Shown here: positions 23,702-36,620 of the stretch, piece by piece
How the letters are laid out: every line of letters begins with the position of its first letter
How positions within the stretch are numbered: the first letter of the stretch is position 1
DNA from: Cardinalis cardinalis
Lineage: Eukaryota; Chordata; Aves; Passeriformes; Cardinalidae
Length of the DNA stretch: 64,000 bases
Assembly (NCBI GenBank): GCA_014549065.1
Contig: JACDOX010000003.1
Coordinates: forward strand, 13,326,877-13,390,876
Direction of reading: 5' to 3'
The notes under the pieces: model-generated
The model's input: the letters and a program-made list of their open reading frames with translations, nothing else
Databases searched by the model: none
Told to the model about the DNA's origin: nothing
Position numbers and translations under genes: made by a program

Positions 23702-23719
23702 TATTAACAGCTGTTAATA
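23702..23719. repeat. 18-bp perfect palindrome centred on an E-box
   Basis: TATTAACAGCTGTTAATA reads the same on both strands. Its centre is the bHLH E-box CAGCTG, flanked symmetrically by TTAA. The surrounding 23690-23800 is A+T-rich and resembles a conserved element. Confidence 0.9.
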
Positions 23720-24173
23720 TGTAATTTCCACTGGTAAATGAATGTACAGTCATTGTTTTGTGCATTAGGATTCAGTCTCTGACAGATTATGCAGCACCAA
23801 ATGCAGAGAATTTAGAATTTCTGCTATCTGGAAAGGCAACTGAACAAAAATGTTTTCAGAGACACCTCAGGCGTCCTGCAAATAGCACCTGAAGCTTATA
23901 TGAAATGATACAATCAACTGCCAATATCTCTCTAAACATCATTGTTAGCAAAAGGTGGACATGTTTTAGGGTATAGAGAGAAAACCACACTTTGTGTAAA
24001 TTCTGGAGGCTCAACAGCCATTAGAAAAGACTCCTGTACATTTCCTTGTGTGATATCAGGCTAGCCTGCAAAATGCAGCAAGATTTCTGCTCTCACAGAA
24101 AGACCTTTTCTCTGGTGCTGCCACCGTAGAATTGAGGAAAGGCAAACACAATCAGGGCTGTTGCAGCTGTTCA

Positions 24174-26657
24174 CTAACCTGAAGGTGCTATGGCATGAAA
24201 CATGTTTTGGTTTTTACCGGTAGGGGGATACAATATAAGAAAATAAAGGCAGTATAGAAAGTAATCTTACCCCATTAAAGAGTTGCAGCTGAGCCATTTA
24301 TTAGAGATTGGGAACAGGCCTGATGTTAACAGGCCACACCTGTAGCCAATAAGAAGAGTGTTATAAGAGAGTGGATTGGTTGGCTGAGGGGGAATTGGAG
24401 TCAGTTGGCTGCTGTGGGGACAAGGAAGAGTCAGTGGCTAGAGGAGCTGCCTACNAGAAACATCAAGGAGGTATGAAACTCTAGCAGTGTAATGACAATA
24501 GAACTCTTGTGCTATAATGACAACATTTACCAAACCAGACTCAGCTCAAATAGTGTGCCTTGTCCAATGTCCTTGTGCTGCTCTCAGGTATTCTATGTGC
24601 TGCTTACCAGTGAGTGCTGCACTGCAGCCCATGCTTTCTCCAGCCTGGCCATGAGAATCCCTCATCATCCATCCTGTAGTGTGACTGACTGATAATTAAT
24701 TGGCAGGGCTTGTACAGGAAAGCTGACTGAACAGCAGTGCAGGAACAGAGCCTAGGCATAACATCGTGTTTCCAGCCTTGGGAAAATGTGGGGAGAAGAA
24801 TCAGGAGAGAGAAAGGGAAAAATACACTGAAGTCTTATAGGGTAAATCTCTACCTTCCTTTTCCAGTGGATACCTAGGCAATAGAGCTGTAAATAGTTGC
24901 AGAAGAACAAATTAGTTGGGAGAAATAACATGCATGGAAGGTGTGTATTTCAAGCAGCTAATGCTGCAGTTGGCAGTGAGCTCTTTCATGGGACTACCAA
25001 GCTGGAAGGGAACAGAGCTCAGGCCTAAAGAAGCAGCTGTTACGTTTTCTACCTCCATTCACCAGTCTCTGCAGCTGTTCTGGCTTCTTCTGCGTTTTGA
25101 ATGCTTCTCCACAAATCTTTCCTATGCCAAAAGTTGGCAGCTACAAATTGTCTGAATGCCCCTGCAGCTGGGAGATGGCCCACCTGGNTTTCAGCCCCCC
25201 TTGCCCCAAGTGCAGGCACTGTGAACTGCATGATCACCTCTGGTGTATTTGGCACTACTGGTGTGGGTTCTGTTGCTCGTTTAGTCTCTTCAAGATAAGT
25301 TTTGCTCTGGTGAGCATCCAGAAGGAGCAATAAATCCATCAGTTTATCCATTATAGAACTTAAATGCCTGAAGCATAAAATATTATAGTTCCCCAGAACT
25401 GAAGCTGAGGTGTCAAAACATCTCCAGCTGGGACAAAGCGAACAGAGTCTGATAAGCTGCAGTTTGGCTCTGTTTGCAGTGGAGATACCCAGTCTGGAAG
25501 ACTGCCCAGGGTGCCATTGTAAGAAACCTGTAATTAGTACATGACCACCACTCATAGTGAATCTGAGAGTGAAAAGAACATGACAAACCTCATCTCTCTT
25601 CAGGTTTTTGCAGGCTCTTGATCTTTAGCTCTTTGCAAAGCTGTGGGTAGTCTTTTGATTAAAACTCCCAATTATGCATTTGACAGAGAGTCTGAAGGCC
25701 AGCAAGTTGTAGTATTGGATGACAATTGATTATGGAATGTCTCTGCAAATGTACAGCCCAGTGATCCACCCTGTATCAATATTATAGTTGGATGACTTCT
25801 GCAGCTGTGTATAATCAGCATCTCATGAAATCCACAGCATCCCTACATGCTGTGTGTTACAGTTTCTAGAGAGCTGGATCACAGTGTAAGTGCTGCATGT
25901 ATGGCGGAGTGGAGGTGACTTTTACTGGTACCACCTACAAAAGGGGTTAATCCTCACAAGGGGACACCAGGGAATCTCTCAGGCAAACAAATCTTTTGAG
26001 ATGCTCTAGCTGGAACAGCTCTTTGCAGCTGCCCTGTGTTTGGTAGGAGTGAGTAACCAGGGATGTCAGGGGTGCAATGAAAACACCGTTTTCAACAAAA
26101 TCAAAAACATAGCATGATAAAGCTGTGATGGAGAAAATTAACCCTATCCCAGCCAAACCCACAACAGCCTTCTGAAGGGACAACTTGCAGTTGTTGCCTC
26201 TGTGTTTTGCTTTGTGCGTGCTGTAGTTACAGCCCAGCTGACCTGCAGGCTGGCTGGGGTTTGAACAGATGCACAGAGCAGCTCGCTGGAGCAAGATAGG
26301 AGTGGGACAGCAGCTGAGCTGCCTTAGTCCTTTGCAGACCAAATAATTAGCCTGGGCAGAGCACCCTGCTGGACTTGAGGTACCCAGGGGTCTTAGGTGT
26401 CTGCCCTGAACTGAATTGCATGATTCAGACATTCACCACCTGTGCCAAGTGCAGCTTGCTGATGGAGAATCAAAGCTAGACATGTTCTGTATTTCTCTCT
26501 TTGGGGTAGCTGTAGATTCTGCTTTGCATTTACAATATAGCCACCTGGAAGTAAAGGGCATAGAGGCTTTCTCTGCTCCTCCTAACAAAGAGAATTTGCA
26601 GGGTCTGCCAGGCAAACCTCAATATGAGGCAGGAGAGCCCTGGTAATGTTGCAGCTG
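24174..26657. promoter_or_regulatory. Cluster of eleven CAGCTG E-boxes
   Basis: CAGCTG occurs at 24174, 24286, 25034, 25072, 25165, 25425, 25802, 26026, 26235, 26311 and 26652. Random expectation for a 6-mer is well under one in this length, although CAGCTG is generally common in vertebrate DNA. CAGCTG is the preferred E-box of several bHLH factors. The first two lie near or inside the LTR-like segment. Confidence 0.4.
24200..24490 (+). mobile_element. Possible solo LTR or LTR fragment of an endogenous retrovirus
   Basis: This segment has a promoter-like order on the + strand: a CCAAT box at 24346-24350, a TATAAG box at 24362-24367, then a G-rich part with loose internal repeats of TTGG-CTG-GGGGA and GAGTCAGT-GGCT type. 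It resembles the U3/R layout of avian ERVL-type LTRs. I cannot define the TG...CA ends or a target-site duplication, and no internal viral gene is present. It could instead be an ordinary promoter-like sequence. Edges are approximate. Confidence 0.4.
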
Positions 26658-26689
26658 TATCAATTTGCCTCATTTAGAACAAATCACAA

Positions 26690-26860
26690 AAAAGTTTGGA
26701 GTTTAGAAAGAAAAGATGTGTCTGGAAATTATCTCTTCATTTGTGTATTTTATAATATTGTGTAAAATGCATGCTCAATTGCTGCTGAATTGCTATAATT
26801 AATTACATTATACCTTGAACAAAGAAAATGTAGAAGAAATGTATGCATGTTAGAGCTGGA
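26690..26860. promoter_or_regulatory. Candidate conserved non-coding element
   Basis: This A+T-rich block has a TAATTAATTACATTA homeodomain-site run near 26798-26812, an octamer-like ATGCAT near 26769 and a SOX-like AACAAAG near 26818. It directly follows the last E-box of the cluster. Function is inferred from composition only. Confidence 0.3.
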
Positions 26861-29160
26861 CGTGGAACTTCCTGTCTGAGGGTGCTTGTGTTGTCTGGGA
26901 ATTAAGGCAAGGCTTTGAGGCACTAAGTGCTTTGCAGTAAAATATCCTTTGAAGGAATTTGAAGTCCAGCAAAGGAGCTAATACACACCACCACAACCCT
27001 CCAAAACACCCAAAACTCACACTGAGTGTCAGTCAGTGCTGTCAGGAATGCACTAGCAGGAGCTCTGCTTTTTTGTTGCTACTCAAACTCAGACGTTATT
27101 TGTAGCTTTGTTTATAGTTCTTTTGTATATTTGAAGGTGTTCCACCAACTATTCACAAGAGAGCAGTGTCTCTGCTGAAGTCCTAGCCAGAATGTATTCT
27201 CTCCTCCTACACTTGTTTCTTTGGGGATTTGGCTTGTGCCAGCCTGCAGAGTGATAGTCCTCTGGAAGCCAAGGCTTGCATTCAGTGTCACAGCCAGCCT
27301 GGCTCTCAGCAGGGCTCTCAGGCTTCAGGAGAGAGGGGAAATGGCAACTTATGCCTTCTTCTGCTTCATGCTCCAGTTGGCCTTGGATCTCCTATTTAGC
27401 AGAATAGGTACTTTAAATGTGGTTTCAAANTGAGGGTCACAAATTACTTGTCAAGCGATTTGCCCATATTTTGTTCCACTTTGGACTTTCATCCTCAAAG
27501 GTGAACATTGGTATATTTACAATCTTATGAGGGAGAAAACCAGAATTTAATAGGACTTCCTAAACAGAGCAAATGAGGCTGCAGTGCACTTTCCCTCTGT
27601 TATATATTAAGCTGATGTTATTAAGTGTTAACTTAACAATGTATTGTATGGACAGCTAAAAGGGGCCAAGAAAAGTCTTTGTGTAAAACATGTAAACAGC
27701 TAGTTTTTTGGGGTTTTTTATTGGAATCATTAACTGCACTGTAGTTAAATTCTTTGTTTTCATGGCTGGTTTAAATTAAATTACCAACATTGTGATTTTT
27801 TTTTAATATGGTGGCTTTAATTCATATCAAAAGATTTAACAGAATAATTTATCTATGTATATTTAAAGGTTTTTTTTTCAAAAAAACCCAATTTACTGAA
27901 ATTTTCTCTGTTAAAAAGCTAGGATTGTCTAAGGCCAGCTTGGGACAAGCATATTTAATATGTCAATTTCAGTGATACTCATAATATGATCCAGTGATAT
28001 TTGCTCATTTTAAGTACACACATAAAGATGGAGATGCATAGGAATTGAGAATAAGGTCTTGAGATGAGTCCTGTGGGACTTAAGGGACCAATGTCCATTA
28101 AATTTCAAATATTTGGGTATGTAATGCCACAGGTTTTCCAAGGGAGTGCTCAGCTAGTCCAGACCTTAGCAAAGAGCAGATTTAACAATACATGGATATG
28201 TATCATTAAAGTATGGAGTGTTACACTAAGTCCTGAGGGCATTCACTGTGGTTTTCATCCAGACCAGNCTCCAGGCATGGAGTATTTATGGATTCTGTCT
28301 CAGTGCAGCTTTCCTTTTCAAGAGGAGGGATTTTCTGCTCTGGTGTAGCCCTGCCACCCTTGAGCACCTATCATCTTGGCTTCTTGGTCAGAGCTGAAGA
28401 TGCCACTTTGGAAGTTCCAACTTTCTACTTCAGCTTTAGCATGTTTCAAAAATCCTCTTTCAAACTGAAATGACATATCTAAGTCAAACTCCTGAAGAAA
28501 TGCTGGGGACTCTGTCCCAGCTGGTGTTCCCAGAGAAGTTTGGGGTCTGGCCACTCTCAGGTCTACTATAAATCTTTCTCTGGACAGGCCACTTGCATGT
28601 CAGCAGATGGCAGGGAGGTGCACCAGGACTTTTGGATAGTTTTTTTTCATTTTTTCCTTCTTTTTCCATTCTTTCAGACCCCTGTTTGTTCCCAGTGAAA
28701 TGCTACGGCCATCACAGCATAGGAAGCCCACAGGGCTGCCAGACACACTCAGGTGAATGCCAGCTTTGCCAAGGCCCAGCATCTTGCAGAAAGCCCCTGA
28801 GGATTGGAGCTTGATGATGTGGGATTGCAGGATCCCCACCCACAGCCCTGGAATTCCCTTTCCACATCAGCTTTAGCAGTAGGGACACAGGTCAGCCCCA
28901 TCTGTGACTAAGACACAAGAGGGTCTATCTTCTTTCCTTCTCTGTACATCCTCATGTTGCACTTAGCTGTTGTTCCTGGTTTTTTTCTCCTTGCTTCATC
29001 TTTCCTTTCTCCTACGCGTGCACCTGGCGGTTGCTGCCTTCCCCATGTGCAGATGGGGCTGTTCAATAGCCTGTGTTTGTGGAATGAGCTAATTTAAACA
29101 CACACATTTGTCTCTTATATAAATGTGTTTATATTGTTTTTATGTGCTTTTGCATAAAAG

Positions 29161-29201
29161 CTGGATCAAATAAACCTGAGCCTGGATCAAATAAACCTGA
29201 G
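29161..29201. repeat. 20-bp tandem duplication (period 21)
   Basis: CTGGATCAAATAAACCTGAG occurs at 29161-29180 and again, identically, at 29182-29201 with one extra C between. The lack of divergence indicates a recent event. Confidence 0.92.
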
Positions 29202-32200
29202 AAGGATAGTAGCATCTGCTGGATAGGACAGGGATCTGATCGCTGGGGTTAGAGTAGAAGCTCCTCACCTGAACAGTTGCTGACTGTGCAGTAAAGTACC
29301 TGCACAACCTCATCAAAATGCTCTTAAATAAATGTAGGTTGACCTGGTGAAACTCTTTTTGGGATTGATCAAACACTGGAGGCTGTGTTGTACAGGCAGC
29401 TGGGGGAGCTCAGAGCAGTGTTGCGGCAGGAGTTTTAAATGGGTGATGGTGTAAGAAGTGGCTTGTGCCCCCTTCTAGAAGCATTGGTGTGAGCTACCTT
29501 GCCAGAGGTCATTGCTCCCCTGGCACTTCTACAGCTGCTCCTGCACATCCCCCCAAAGCAGCTGCCAGGGAGCAGTAAAGGCAGTGGTGGCAGCAGGAGC
29601 CAGAGTGAGAGAGTGAACATCCTCCTTCACTTGGAGAGGATATTCGAACACCCAAGAACAAATATCATAGTTGTGCAAGTGGAGGAAAGACAATATTAAA
29701 AAATGTCCCTGTCCTTTCCCTGCCTTTCTGGAAACACTTCAAAAGGAATAAAATGGGCAATCAGTAAATGATTCTGCAAAATACATTCCTGATCTATCAG
29801 CAAAGTCAAATGAAATTACCTAAACAATTTAGAGATTAGGAACATTGCAGAGCTCTAACCCTTCCTTAAAGGAGGTACACCCAGAGTTTGTATTTACTGG
29901 AGCATGAAAATAAAATTTATTTCAGTAGGAGACAGCAGGACTTTCCAGGCAGGGCTGGGTTCCCTTCAGGAGGGTCTGAGATTTCTACAGAAGGTGTTTG
30001 ATGGGTGAAGTCAGCATTTCCAAGGTTGTGCTAAAGAAGGAGCCAGGACAATGGCAGTAACTGGTACCACAGATAATTTTAGGGACTTGCTGCAGAGATA
30101 TCTCCCTCACAGAGCTGTTTGCTGGGTTCCCTAGACTTTAAAAAAACCCTTCATTTTATGCTAGAAACAACAGGATTTGTTGTCTTCTGTCTTTCTTTGA
30201 TGCTGGGACCGTCTTTCTAGCATGTAGTTTGAGGTTCAGAAATTTACCTGAGGCTACTCTCTTCCCATGCAGTAATTAATCACAAAGAAACTGTTTAGGT
30301 AACATACTTCTCAGTGCCTTTCTTCAGTACTGGAGGATGTGGAAACATAACTTGGAGCTCAGGCAGGCCCTGATTCCTGCAGCAGGACATTGCAGGCAAA
30401 GCATTCATGCATGCCCTCACTACTGAGAAGGAGCTCTCCTTGAGCAAAGCTGCTCTTTGTCTTGGTGCTCAGAGCCTTCAGTGAGGTCTGTTTGCTCCTG
30501 CTGCACACACAGCAAGAGAAACTCTGTAGTAAGCAGGACAGGCATTCAAAAGACTCTCTGGGCACTTGCAAAGCCTGAAGAGTAAAAAGTTCAAATATTT
30601 GTTATTGGCTGGGGGGTTACTCCTACTGCATGATGCACCAGCNCCCCTTTAATTCTCATTTTGTTTTTTGAAGTTGGCTCTAAAACTGGTGGAAGAAAAT
30701 ATCTGAAGGTACTGGTAAATATGGTGGTAGCAAGGCTCTGCTTTTTAAATTATTTTAAGAGTAACATCAAGGTACTACAGAGATGTATTTAGTGAATTGT
30801 GCTGCTCTGGTCAAGAATCTCAGTGTTATAAATATTTCTTCTCTTATAGTGTGTACAAAAGCCTTTGNTGGCTTGTGCAGGAGGAATAACTGAAACAAAT
30901 ATTTCCCTATTTTTATTGCCCAATATTTTCCTACAGAGGAAGTTTCCTGCCTTCCTCTGTTCTCTGCAAGGGCTATTTAGAAAAATTTTATTGAGAGATA
31001 TTTGAAGAGAAACAGAGAATTCAGATCATCCTGTGGTTTGTAGATATCCAAGACTGATTTGATTTTACCTTCTTGCCTTTTTTGGGAGGGATGGGGTGGG
31101 ATGTTGGAGGGGGAGGAAACTTGCTGTTTATTTTTCCCACTGCAGTTAGTATTTTGTTGTGTGCCTTGGAGAGTGGAAGTGTCCTTTTTTTAATGGANGT
31201 GGAGATGAATACAAAAATATAATTTTTTCTGCTTTAAATTGAAGTACATTTTATTCCCCCCTAAACACACTCAGATACTTTTATCAGATGCATGAGAAAA
31301 GTGAATCAAAGCAATGTGTCAGAAAATCCTGGCTGTTGTGTTTTTCCTGTCACTTCTTGCCTCTTGGCCACAGGGAGTGTTGGGTCCCTTCAGGAGGGGT
31401 CCTGAGCAGGCCAGCAAGGTGCTGTGGTCCCCCTGTGCTGCAATTCCATCCTCTGCCCATTGGCCATGAGCGTGGGCTGAGGCCAGTTGGTAGACAAGGA
31501 TTTTGCAGCTGCTTCCATCCAGCTAAGGGCTGGAATGATGGGGTGGTTATTTCATGGAATTGCTATCCTCTTGCACCATGCAAGGCCAGATTCTCTTCTT
31601 GGGTGCTCAATGACAATGGAGTTAATCCCAACCTACAGTGATGCTGGAAAACTCTGACCTCTACAGCTAATTTCCAATTGTAGTCCTAAAAGAAGAATGG
31701 TTGGCTAGTTTTGTTTTTCTGCCCGTGCTTAAGTGCACTTTGCCTTCATTATGGGGTGTCAAGTTGTTAATATTTATGGAGGACACAAAAGAATGAAAAT
31801 TCTGTTTTGTGTTCAATCTGACATCTTTTGGCACCAAAACCCTCTAGTCATGGTAGTAGTTCAGTTTCAATTCGGCAGAGTTCTTTCGAGATGAAGTGCT
31901 TTAAAGTGTGGTTTGGCTCTGAGGAGGGATTCTATGCAAATAGTATTCAGGGGGTCTGCCTTTATTGTCTCAAATATTAATAATTTCCAGATCAAATGCT
32001 GTTTGCCTTGAGTTTGTTTCTTTGTTCATTCTTCCTGTTCTGTCAGCTTGGTTAAATGCATCATCACACTTTTAAAGTCAACCTGCTTCTTTCCTTGGCT
32101 CACGTCCCCCTGCACAGAGAGGTTCTGCAGGCCTCTTCCAGTTCATTTACCTCTTTCACTCTGCCCAAGGCAGAAGCAGCAAGAAGGGGCTCCTGGGAGC

Positions 32201-34184
32201 TGTAGCAGAGAAATGAGCTCGCCCAAGTGGGTGCACTGAGGCTCCAGGGCCACGCTGGGCTCCGTGAGCCTGTGGTGGGACAATATTCTGCCTTGCTCCT
32301 GGAAAGCTCTGCCTGACCACCCACCAGCACCTGTCCAGATCTGCTCAGCTCAATCCAAACTTAGGAGGTTCTTCCAAGGGTTCNCTGAGAGATGATGTCA
32401 TTGCTGGCATCATGCTGAAATGCCAAGCTCTGGAGGCCTTCTCTGCAGCTCCAACAGCACAGCCATGCATACTAACATGAGTGAAATAACACTACCTTGG
32501 AGGTTCTTGGGTCGATGAAGCTTGTTCTTGTGGAAGACAAAAGCTGTCTTACACAGCTCTGTGTGCATTTAGCAGCAAAAATAATCAAAAAATAACAACA
32601 AAATTCTCAAGAAGGCTCTGGGGAAGGAGAGATTATTACTGNAAAGGGTATTTAATTCTCTTGTTAAAACAGCCCACAGATTCTCTGGAAGGTAAGGAAC
32701 ATTGAATGCTGCAGCAAGCACAGGTACAGAGCATGTGTTCAGAGAATGTTTGTTTACAGATAAGCTACTTGCTCATGAGCAGGCATCATTTGTGATGTGT
32801 GCTTTGCATGCATTGCTGAATCTGTGAAGTATAGCAAGCATGCACTATGAAGAAATGTTGACTTTTGAAGTATTGTATAATTCTAATGTTGAAACCACAG
32901 TTGTCTGGAAAAACCTTCTTCCAGTAAATGGCCTATGTTTCCTGCTAAGACTTCATTCATTATTTGCTATACTAGCTTAGGCATACATTGCGTATCCATG
33001 AGCCACTACATGTGGAATATTCATTTAGACCAAACCTCTCCTGGAATAAGACCATGATAGCTCTCTGAGTACATGTTGGATAGTTTCAAATTCTCATTAA
33101 TACTTTTTGTAGTTTATGACTGTACTATGTTCTACTATTGATCAGATACTCTACTTTAAATAGGTTTCTTACTGAGGATTTGTGTATGAGGAAAGAAATA
33201 AGTGTTAGTAGGATGTAATCACAGAAACAAATTAAATAGCAACCTTTGAGCTGGAGGCTTGGTTTGTCAGTCACTTAGATAACCACTACTATTGCCAGTG
33301 ACCCTGTAAGTGCAAATGTTCATATTAAATGTTCTCCATCCAGTACCCTCTCTGACACACTCCATGGTAGCATTTAATGCACTTCACACAAGCCGAATGG
33401 GGTGGAACATAAAAGTTAATTTGCAAACTTTCACGTTTTCTGCCATATTTCAAAGTCCATCCAGACACTTTAGCTGGGGTTATTGTGCCANTGGATAGTG
33501 CCCTTTGATCCAGAGGAAGCCAGGCTTGGCTTCTGCCACGCTCTCCTCCTGCTGCAGTCTGTGTGAGCTGCCAAGGGCTGTGCCTATTCCCCAGGAAAAG
33601 AGAAACTGTGTCTTGATTTAGCTCAGTATGAGAATCCTGGTATAATGCTTGTGCTGAAGTGGGATGATTACACAGTAGTTGTCTCTCCACATTTTAGTGA
33701 CCAAATGAAATTGCAGCCTGGGAGGGTCTGTNCCCCAGCATGCAGACAGGATGCCAGTCTTCCCACCCCTCAGCAAAAAGTATCAAGAATTTAATGGATC
33801 TTAGCACCATCTTTCTTCTGCTTTTTGACATTTGATATGGAAAATGCTTGTAAGTGTGTGATCAGTGCTTGGTTTGCTGCATGGGAATGGTTATAGTTTG
33901 AGGGGAGTCTAGGGGATACTTTACGAGCTATTAAGTAACTCATTAACTGGCAGGCTGCCTACTTGACACCAGAATCCCAGGTAGGCTAAGGTGTCTTCTG
34001 ATACAGTGTGCCAGAGTTTAAAAATGCAGCAAATAAATGTTCATCTAATAGCTCTCATCTCCTCTCCTGCAGACAACATGTCATTTTAAATGGCAGAGAC
34101 ACAAATTTCCTTTGCTGCTGGACCTCTCCTAGAAGGAACACCTGTTTCTCATATCACTGACATNAATGCTGGATAAAACTTTCT

Positions 34185-34228
34185 GTGGAAGATGTGTTAG
34201 AAGATGGTGGAAGATGTATTAGAAGATG
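34185..34228. repeat. 22-bp tandem duplication with one mismatch
   Basis: The copies at 34185-34206 and 34207-34228 differ at one base (GTGTTAG versus GTATTAG). The pair lies just upstream of the G/T-only tract. Confidence 0.9.
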
Positions 34229-34280
34229 GTGTTGTGGTGTTGTTCTATAAGCATTAACACCTTTCCATTTTTTTCTTCCT

Positions 34281-34349
34281 GGTTTGGTTGTTTTTTGGTT
34301 TTTGTTTTTTTTTTTTTTTGTGTTGTTTTTTTGGTTGTTTTTTTTGTGT
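34281..34349. repeat. G/T-only low-complexity tract (69 nt)
   Basis: Every base from 34281 to 34349 is G or T, including a T15-class run. It may be the complement of an old A-rich tail or a slippage product. It has the same character, on the opposite strand, as the A/C-rich tract at 58748-58864. Confidence 0.9.
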
Positions 34350-36500
34350 AAAGCAATAGGTCTGATATAAGGTACTTCTTTCAATCAGTGGTGATTCACA
34401 CCTTTACCTGGAGAACCTGAGTCAGCTGTAGAACACATCACTGCTGTACTCCTGCACCCCTCCGTGTTCTGCTATTTCAGCACCTTTCAGCTGTAAATAA
34501 GGTATAGGGAAATATTATTAGATAGGCTATATTTACAGATAAACTGAGGCACAGGGCATCTCAGGGTATTTCTGTGCTGCAGCTGAAGGAGAAGCATGTA
34601 CATACCCTCATTATCAGTAGCTTCTTAGGACTCTTATAGTGGCAGCACATGGGAGTATAGACAGCAGGTTAACCTGAATACAGCAATTCCCTCTTCTCTT
34701 GTGGAAAGTTGCACCCCCTGGACTGGAGCTCCCAGAAGGAAGTCCATGCAAAGTCCCTTGATTGCTTGCTCTGCTGTCTTCAGTCCACAGCTGGTAGAAG
34801 AATCAGTAGCACCTCGTTTAAGTCTTCTCTTTTTCATTTGCCAGCTTAAGGAATTCTTTCTGCTCCTCTGCTCAGGCCAAGCCGCCTCAGTGGCACATGA
34901 GTAACTGTAAGGTCAAGGCCATAGAGGATGAGCAACAATGGAAGTTGGAGTTCATAACCATGGCAGGCCAGGGTGAGCTGCCTGAACAGGGGTGCAAAAG
35001 CCTTTGCTCCATCCTATACAAACACTGGCATGCATCTTCCTGGGGGAAAACAAAACATAAGCTTTGCTTCACAGGNTGAGCAGGAAAAGCCCAAGCACAG
35101 AGCAGCTCAATTCACCAAGTGAATGCTGGATGAAGCATGTCAGTGTCTGAGGTGCTCCTTCTGCTGCAACCCACTGCCTCAAATCCCTGCCATCGCATCC
35201 CATGACTGCCTATGGATGCTGGCAGGGAGCAGACCAGAGTGGGCAGCGCTGTGCCAGCAGGGAGAGTGACTGGAGGGCACCAGGTGGGGAGTACAGAGCN
35301 TATTCAAGTAACAGAGCTGTCAGGCAAAGATGCATTGGAAGTATTAAGGCCTGGTNCCTTGTAGATTGTTGTGGTTTGTAGGAAGTGCAGAGGGAAAGGA
35401 AAATAATGTGCAATATGATTTCATGGTCAGTGTAGGGTGTTGCAGACAAATTCTCTTGATAAACTGACAACCTGCCTGTACCCACAAGCAGCAGGAATGC
35501 CAAGGAGGGCATCTATACTGCCTGTAAGAGAACTGTCATTTTCAGAAGTGCTTAAGGTGGCATGGAGGTATTTGCAGAGTAAAAAGGGTAAACCAAAAGG
35601 TATCATTTTCATTCCTCCCTGAATAAAATATCAGTAGAGACAAACAAAGCAGCATTGGGAAAAACCTGGAAGTTGTTAACCTTCACCATGACCAAAGCAG
35701 AATTGGAATTATACATATACAGTTTGGTCAGAAATCCCCTCTAGGGTACTAGATTTGTGGCATCTCAGCATAGACACAGTCCTTTGGTGAAGCAAGAGGA
35801 GAGAGAAAAGAAGCTGCTCAAATTACCCTGCAAATACCAGGAAACTACCTGCATCTTTTTCAGCCTCCTTTGAGTCTTAGGCTTCTTAATCCAGTTGAAA
35901 GATTTTATAATGTGTACTGCATGCAATTCACAAAAATGACAGTTGCAAGGCAAAGCTATTTATTTTNCATTATAATGTTTTAAAAACATTCTCAATTGAT
36001 AGTATCAATATTCTCAAGCCCAGCTATTGGTAAACTCAGGCACACCAAATAGAATAGTAAAATTTATGAGAATTTAGAGTGAAAGACCCTCAACTGCTTC
36101 CCAGTTTCTGGGTTCTGTTTTTTTTTCAGGTGCACTGGGCTTCTGTTTTGAGCATGCACNACCCTCTCCAGTTAGTGGGACAGCTTCCCAATGCGTGGTT
36201 TAAACAAATGCAAGTTAAAATTCTCCCAGATTCACCTGACTCACAGTTGATGCTGTAAGACGCTTGAGAAATATTGCAAGACACCTGTTAAATATTTTGG
36301 CAAGATTCCCAGTTGTATCCAGCTGATAGATAATGCATCAGGTTTCAACTGTATGAAGTATTGGGAGGTATTCTGGAAAAGGCTGCAGCAGCAGGATGTG
36401 AATGAAGGAGGAAGAGCAGANTTTTTTCCTTTGGAAGTAACAATGTTTTATTGTTCAGATTTTTCTCCCACGTTGGTTTGGTTTTGTTGTGAAGGAAAGC
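34350..36500. other. Gene desert segment, no gene seen
   Basis: I see no gene, RNA gene or nameable transposon up to the CR1 relic. The frames here (longest about 100 codons) are unrecognised. From about 35930 to 36350 the sequence is A+T-rich without a defined element. Confidence 0.65.
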
Positions 36501-36501
36501 A

Positions 36502-36620
36502 GGTAGGACTGGAAGGGCCCTCTTGAGACCATCTAGTACAAGCTCCATGTGAAAAGCAGGATCAAGTAGAGCATTTCTGATGAAAAATGAGGCTGGTTAT
36601 ACCAGGCAGGGCACTTGGCA
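36502..36620 (-). mobile_element. CR1 LINE 3'-end relic
   Basis: The stretch GGACTGGAAGGG, then GAGACCATCTAGTACAAGC, then AAAGCAGGATCAAGTAGAGCA matches the order of the well-known CR1 3' region read in reverse complement, so the element lies on the minus strand. It is short, diverged and lacks the terminal short direct repeats, so it is a dead fragment. The right-hand edge, including the ACCAGGCAGGGCA stretch near 36600, is uncertain. CR1 is the dominant LINE of birds and reptiles. Confidence 0.75.

Larger units (their letters stand above)
21561..24170. other. Gene desert segment, no gene seen
   Basis: No gene, RNA gene or nameable transposon is seen. The segment contains a candidate conserved element (21775-22010), an ATF/AP-1-like TGATGTCA site at 22433-22440 and the palindrome at 23702-23719. 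The longest open frame (126 codons on the minus strand, 22494-22874) is unrecognised. Confidence 0.65.
26658..34280. other. Gene desert segment, no gene seen
   Basis: No gene or RNA gene is recognised. A+T-rich blocks at 26690-26860 and about 27440-28030 look like conserved elements. A 20-bp duplication lies at 29161-29201 and a 22-bp one at 34185-34228. The frames seen (longest about 117 codons, 31288-31641 on +) show no family resemblance. A+T-rich DNA from about 32740 to 33230 holds nothing specific. Confidence 0.65.
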
